Part shown: positions 7,063-10,026 of the stretch, in pieces
Position numbering within the stretch: position 1 is the stretch's first letter
Layout of the letters: the number at the start of each line of letters is the position of its first letter
Source of the DNA: Gemmatimonadota bacterium
GTDB taxonomy: Bacteria; Gemmatimonadota; Gemmatimonadetes; Gemmatimonadales; GWC2-71-9
Assembly: GCA_003220855.1 (NCBI GenBank)
Contig: QHTP01000131.1
Span: 1 to 10,026 of the forward strand
Direction: 5' to 3'
DNA: 10,026 nt
Made by a program: the position numbers and the translations under genes
The notes under the pieces: generated by a model
Databases searched by the model: none
What the model was told of the DNA's origin: nothing
What the model saw: the letters and a program-made list of their open reading frames with translations, nothing else

Positions 7063-7914
7063 GTGCGGATAGTCGATTCCCACGTCCATTTCTGGGATCC
7101 CGCCGAGCTGCACTACGCCTGGCTCGAAGGCGTGCCGTCCCTCCATCGGGCGTTTCTCCCGCGGGACTATGCGGCGGCCACGGGGCAGATCCCGATCGGC
7201 CGCATGGTGTTCGTGGAAGCGAATTGCCGGCCGGAAGAGGCCCGGCGGGAGGTCGAGTTCGTGGAACGGCTGGCGCAGCAGGACCCGCGCGTCGCCGCAA
7301 TCGTCGCCTTCGTCGATCTCGCGCAGGGGCTCGGGACTCGGGGCTCGGGACTCGCAGAGACGCTGGATGCGTTCTCGACGTTGCCCAGGGTCAAAGGCAT
7401 CCGGCAAAATATCCAAGGACAACCCGCCGGGTTCTGCCGCCAGCGCGCGTTCGTGGATGGCGTGCGCGCCGTGGGGCGATGTGGACTGGTGTTCGATCTG
7501 TGTGCGACGCATGATCAGCTAAGCGAGGTCGTCGATCTCGTGCACGACTGTCCCGAGACCCGCTTCGTGCTCGATCATTGCGGCAAACCGGGCATCCGGG
7601 AACGGTCGTTCGAGCCCTGGACCGAGTGGGTCGCGCGTCTCGCGGCCCACGACACCGTGTGCTGCAAGGTATCGGGACTGCTGACCGAGGCGGCGGAAGC
7701 CTGGTGCCCCGAGGATCTCCTCCCCTACGCCGCGCGGGTGGTCGAGTGCTTCGGGCCAGAGCGGGTGCTCTACGGCAGCGACTGGCCCGTGTTGACGCTG
7801 GCGGGAGACTATGGCACGTGGTACGGCTTCACCGAACGATTCACCCGCGGATGGAGCCCCGCGGACCGAAGCCGGTTTTACGGTGACAACGCGGCGCGCG
7901 TGTACGGCCTATGA
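7063..7914 (+). CDS. Amidohydrolase-2 family sugar lactonase, probably L-fuconolactonase
   Basis: This metal-dependent TIM-barrel hydrolase (COG3618-like) would open L-fucono-lactone to L-fuconate, supplying the fuconate dehydratase downstream. It is 283 aa. The HxH motif is at H7/H9 in VDSHVHFWDP, a conserved histidine is H172 in LDHCGKPGIR, and the late acidic residue is D240 in YGSDWPV. I chose GTG 7063 because the conserved N-terminus starts exactly there and GGGGGT lies 6 nt upstream. An in-frame ATG at 6997 would add 22 residues translated from the hairpin repeat, including NPQSEIRNPKSA, which is unlikely to be native. Residues 88-98 come from a heptamer repeat (7326-7353). The stop overlaps the next ATG (ATGA). 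Rhamnonolactonase or a related lactonase is possible, but the neighbouring fuconate dehydratase favours L-fuconolactone. Confidence 0.85.
   Translation: MRIVDSHVHFWDPAELHYAWLEGVPSLHRAFLPRDYAAATGQIPIGRMVFVEANCRPEEARREVEFVERLAQQDPRVAAIVAFVDLAQGLGTRGSGLAETLDAFSTLPRVKGIRQNIQGQPAGFCRQRAFVDGVRAVGRCGLVFDLCATHDQLSEVVDLVHDCPETRFVLDHCGKPGIRERSFEPWTEWVARLAAHDTVCCKVSGLLTEAAEAWCPEDLLPYAARVVECFGPERVLYGSDWPVLTLAGDYGTWYGFTERFTRGWSPADRSRFYGDNAARVYGL
7326..7353 (+). repeat. Four-unit 7-bp tandem repeat inside the lactonase gene
   Basis: The units read GGGGCTC, GGGACTC, GGGGCTC, GGGACTC, so a 14-bp unit is duplicated exactly. It encodes residues around GLGTRGSGL (89-97), in a loop after the conserved VDL strand. 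From memory, family members have a shorter loop here, and removing three heptamers (21 bp) would leave a normal VDLAQGLAETLD. This suggests frame-preserving repeat expansion within the coding sequence. Confidence 0.85.
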
Positions 7915-8684
7915 AAGAGATCGAGCACAAGGTCGCGCTCGTGACCGGCGGAGGATCCGGCATCGGCCGGGCGATCGCCCTGCGCTTCGCCCGCGCGGGC
8001 GGGCGGGTCGCCGTGCTCGACGTCGCCGAACCCGCGGCGCGGGACGTGGCGCGCGAAATCGAAGCCTGCGGCGGCGCGGGGCTCGCCGTCCCCTGCGACG
8101 TGAGCCGCCAGGCCGACGTGCAACGCGCCTTTCAGGCCGTCGCACAGCGGCTCGGACCCGTGGACATCCTCGTCAACAGCGCGGGGATCGCACACGTCGG
8201 CACCGTGGAGCAGACATCCGAAGACGACCTCGACCGGCTCTACGCCGTGAACGTAAAGGGCGTCTACAACTGCATGCGGGCGGCCGTCCCGGAGATGAAA
8301 GGGCGCGGCGGCGTGATCCTCAATATCGCGTCGGTGGCGTCGACCGTGGGCATTCCCGACCGCTTCGCCTACTCGATGACCAAGGGGGCGGTGCTGACCA
8401 TGACGTACTCGGTGGCGCGCGACTACGTGGCGGACGGGATCCGCTGCAATGCCATCGCCCCGGGGCGGGTCCACACACCGTTCGTGGACGGCTTCCTAGC
8501 CAAGCACTATCCCGGCCGGGAGCAGGAAATGTTCGAACAGCTGTCCCGCACGCAGCCGATCGGCCGCATGGGACGACCGGAGGAAATGGCCGAGCTCGCC
8601 CTGTTTCTCTGCTCGGACGCCGCGGCCTTCATTACGGGAAGCAACTACGCGATCGATGGCGGCTTTGTCACCCTGAAAATGTGA
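7911..8684 (+). CDS. SDR-family dehydrogenase, probably 2-keto-3-deoxy-L-fuconate dehydrogenase
   Basis: This is a classical short-chain dehydrogenase/reductase of 257 aa. The cofactor motif is TGGGSGIG (12-19), followed by NSAG (89-92). The catalytic triad is S141, Y154 and K158 (YSMTK). The segment SVASTVGIPDRFAY, followed by DYVADGIRCNAIAPG, resembles the Xanthomonas 2-keto-3-deoxy-L-fuconate dehydrogenase as I recall it (ASVASS...GVPNRF-Y). The best reading is therefore oxidation of 2-keto-3-deoxy-L-fuconate to the 2,4-diketo acid, the step just before the FAH-family hydrolase encoded next. The alternative is L-fucose dehydrogenase, the first pathway step, which is also an SDR in some bacteria. 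The ATG overlaps the lactonase stop by 4 bp with no clear Shine-Dalgarno. Three nucleotides separate its stop from the next gene. Confidence 0.85.
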   Translation: MKEIEHKVALVTGGGSGIGRAIALRFARAGGRVAVLDVAEPAARDVAREIEACGGAGLAVPCDVSRQADVQRAFQAVAQRLGPVDILVNSAGIAHVGTVEQTSEDDLDRLYAVNVKGVYNCMRAAVPEMKGRGGVILNIASVASTVGIPDRFAYSMTKGAVLTMTYSVARDYVADGIRCNAIAPGRVHTPFVDGFLAKHYPGREQEMFEQLSRTQPIGRMGRPEEMAELALFLCSDAAAFITGSNYAIDGGFVTLKM

Positions 8685-8687
8685 GCG

Positions 8688-9554
8688 ATGAAACTCATCC
8701 GATTCGGGCGTCCCAGCGAGGAGCGGCCCGGCTTGATCCTGCCCGACGGCCGGCGCATCGACGCGTCGGGCTTCGGAACGGACTACGACGAGGTGTTCTT
8801 CGGATCGGGCGGCCTCGAGCGCCTGGCACGCTGGCTCGCGCGGGACGGCGGCACGGCGCCGGTCGTCCCGGATGGCGTGCGGCTCGGGCCTCCGCTGTGC
8901 CGGCCCAGCAAGATCGTGTGCATCGGTCTCAACTATCGCGACCACGCGCGCGAAACGGGTCAGGAAGTCCCCAAAGAGCCGGTCATTTTTTTCAAGGCGA
9001 CCAGTGCGATCTGTGGGCCGAATGACGACGTGGTGATCCCGAAGGGCGGATCGAAACTGGACTGGGAAGTGGAACTGGCGGTCGTCATGGGTCGCCGCGC
9101 TGTGTACGTCGACCGGGACGAAGCCCTGGGCTACGTCGCCGGGTACCTACTGCACAACGACTACTCGGAGCGGGCCTTCCAGCTCGAGCGGGGCGGGCAG
9201 TGGGTGAAGGGCAAGAGTTGCGACACGTTCGCACCCTTGGGCCCGTTTCTCGCCACACCCGACGAGCTCCGCGACGTGCACGATCTGCAGCTCTGGCTCA
9301 AGGTGAACGGCGAGACCAAACAGTGCAGCTCGACCCGCGAGCTGGTGTTCGACGTGCCGACGCTCGTGAGCTACATCAGTCAGTTCATGACGCTCCTGCC
9401 CGGCGACATCATCTCCACGGGCACCCCGCCCGGCGTGGGTTTGGGCCACCGCCCGCCGCGTTACCTCGCGGCCGGAGACGAGGTCGACCTCGGCATCGAC
9501 GGGCTCGGCTCCGCGCGGCAACGCGTGCGTGCCGGCGGGTTCACCGCGATGTGA
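8688..9554 (+). CDS. FAH-family hydrolase, probably 2,4-diketo-3-deoxy-L-fuconate hydrolase
   Basis: This is a fumarylacetoacetate-hydrolase-superfamily enzyme of 288 aa. In this pathway it would cleave 2,4-diketo-3-deoxy-L-fuconate to pyruvate and L-lactate. Metal ligands typical of the family are seen as E127 and E129 in DWEVELAVV and D158 in HNDYSERAFQ. Other conserved stretches are IGLNYRDHARETG, KSCDTFAPLGPFL and STGTPPGVGLG near the C-terminus. A short N-terminal domain of about 80 residues precedes the catalytic fold, as in the homologues from L-fucose and L-rhamnose clusters. The assignment rests on position between the SDR and fuconate dehydratase. On sequence alone it could be another acylpyruvate-type hydrolase or a ketopentonate/hexonate dehydratase of the same fold. 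Confidence 0.87.
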   Translation: MKLIRFGRPSEERPGLILPDGRRIDASGFGTDYDEVFFGSGGLERLARWLARDGGTAPVVPDGVRLGPPLCRPSKIVCIGLNYRDHARETGQEVPKEPVIFFKATSAICGPNDDVVIPKGGSKLDWEVELAVVMGRRAVYVDRDEALGYVAGYLLHNDYSERAFQLERGGQWVKGKSCDTFAPLGPFLATPDELRDVHDLQLWLKVNGETKQCSSTRELVFDVPTLVSYISQFMTLLPGDIISTGTPPGVGLGHRPPRYLAAGDEVDLGIDGLGSARQRVRAGGFTAM

Positions 9555-9556
9555 CC

Positions 9557-10026
9557 ATGCCTACGACGATCACGCGCGTCGACGCCCTCGACATCCGGTT
9601 TCCCACCTCGCGCGAGCGGGACGGCTCCGACGCCATGAGCCCGGACCCGGACTACTCCGCGGCGTACGCAATTCTCCACACCGATCGGCCCGACGGCCTG
9701 ACAGGACACGGGCTCACGTTCACCGCAGGCCGGGGCAACGAGCTCTGCGTCGCCGCGATTCGCTCGCTCGCACCCCTGGTCCAAGGTCTCACGCTCGAGC
9801 ACATCAAGGACGACATGGCCGGCTTCTGGCGCCGGCTCACGAGCGACTCGCAGATGCGCTGGGTGGGACCGGAAAAAGGGGTGCTGCACCTCGCCACGGC
9901 AGCCGTCGTGAACGCCGTGTGGGACCTCTACGCCAAGATCGAGCGCAAGCCGCTCTGGAAGCTGCTCGCCGACTTGAGTCCCGAGGCGCTGGTGCGCTGC
10001 ATCGACTTCCGCTACATCACCGACGC
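9557..10026 (+). CDS. fucD: L-fuconate dehydratase, N-terminal part (runs off window)
   Basis: This enolase-superfamily enzyme dehydrates L-fuconate to 2-keto-3-deoxy-L-fuconate. The 156 visible codons cover the N-terminal capping domain and the start of the barrel, out of about 440 residues in the family. RFPTSRERDGSDAMSPDPDY (14-33), then SDSQMRWVGPEKGVLHLA and a terminal IDFRYITDA, closely match characterised Xanthomonas FucD as I recall it. The catalytic lysine and metal-binding residues lie beyond the window and cannot be checked. The ATG at 9557 follows the previous stop by 2 nt. The product would be used by the SDR and FAH-family hydrolase just upstream, and its substrate made by the lactonase. 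This gene is the main anchor for calling the second half an L-fucose pathway. Confidence 0.92.
   Translation, partial: MPTTITRVDALDIRFPTSRERDGSDAMSPDPDYSAAYAILHTDRPDGLTGHGLTFTAGRGNELCVAAIRSLAPLVQGLTLEHIKDDMAGFWRRLTSDSQMRWVGPEKGVLHLATAAVVNAVWDLYAKIERKPLWKLLADLSPEALVRCIDFRYITD

Larger units (their letters stand above)
684..10026 (+). other. Predicted single operon for hexuronate and L-fucose catabolism
   Basis: Ten co-directional genes follow each other with 4-bp overlaps at five junctions (2216, 2863, 3861, 4901, 7911), a 20-bp overlap at 5937, and gaps of 3 and 2 nt at 8685 and 9555. The only larger gap is the 94 bp after the permease, filled mostly by the hairpin repeat. There is no internal promoter or T-tailed terminator that I can support. 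Transcription most likely begins in the 560-683 intergenic region, though no convincing -35/-10 pair is visible there. Confidence 0.75.

Overview
The window is GC-rich by eye, bacterial and almost fully coding. It holds one divergent regulatory gene and a tightly packed plus-strand sugar-acid catabolic operon of ten genes that runs off the right edge. The dense, high-GC layout, the ECF sigma factor, the non-phosphorylative L-fucose genes and the 7-bp-period repeats would suit a soil or sediment heterotroph such as Gemmatimonadota or Acidobacteriota. That placement is inference, because no phylogenetic marker is present.

Region 1 (1-683): an ECF-type RNA polymerase sigma factor on the minus strand, cut at its 3' end by the window edge. 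A 124-bp divergent intergenic region follows. It contains a perfect 24-bp palindrome (575-598) and a strong Shine-Dalgarno sequence for the first operon gene.

Region 2 (684-4904): a hexuronate module of UxaB-type tagaturonate/fructuronate reductase, KDPG aldolase, 2-keto-3-deoxygluconate (KDG) kinase and mannonate dehydratase. These genes overlap by 4 bp (ATGA/GTGA) at each junction. Together they take a reduced hexuronate through KDG and KDPG to pyruvate and glyceraldehyde 3-phosphate.

Region 3 (4901-6968): a Gfo/Idh/MocA-family NAD(P)-dependent oxidoreductase of unassigned substrate, then an RbsC-type sugar ABC permease. The permease has no ATPase or binding protein beside it.

Region 4 (6967-7062): a long imperfect hairpin made of 7-bp repeats starts inside the permease stop codon and separates the two catabolic halves of the operon.

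Region 5 (7063-10026): an L-fucose-type non-phosphorylative module of amidohydrolase-2 lactonase, SDR (best fit 2-keto-3-deoxy-L-fuconate dehydrogenase), FAH-family hydrolase (best fit 2,4-diketo-3-deoxy-L-fuconate hydrolase) and the first 156 codons of L-fuconate dehydratase. This route would end in pyruvate plus L-lactate. A second 7-bp repeat array lies inside the lactonase coding sequence and looks like an in-frame 21-bp expansion.

Read together, this is a combined uronate and L-fucose utilisation operon, as might serve fucosylated acidic polysaccharides. Pathway steps not seen in the window are uronate isomerase, altronate dehydratase (if the reductase really makes altronate), an obvious L-fucose dehydrogenase, and the remaining ABC transporter subunits. 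I see no wholly new system. The most unusual items are the heptamer repeats, the exact palindrome and the enzyme pairings that do not match the textbook pathway.
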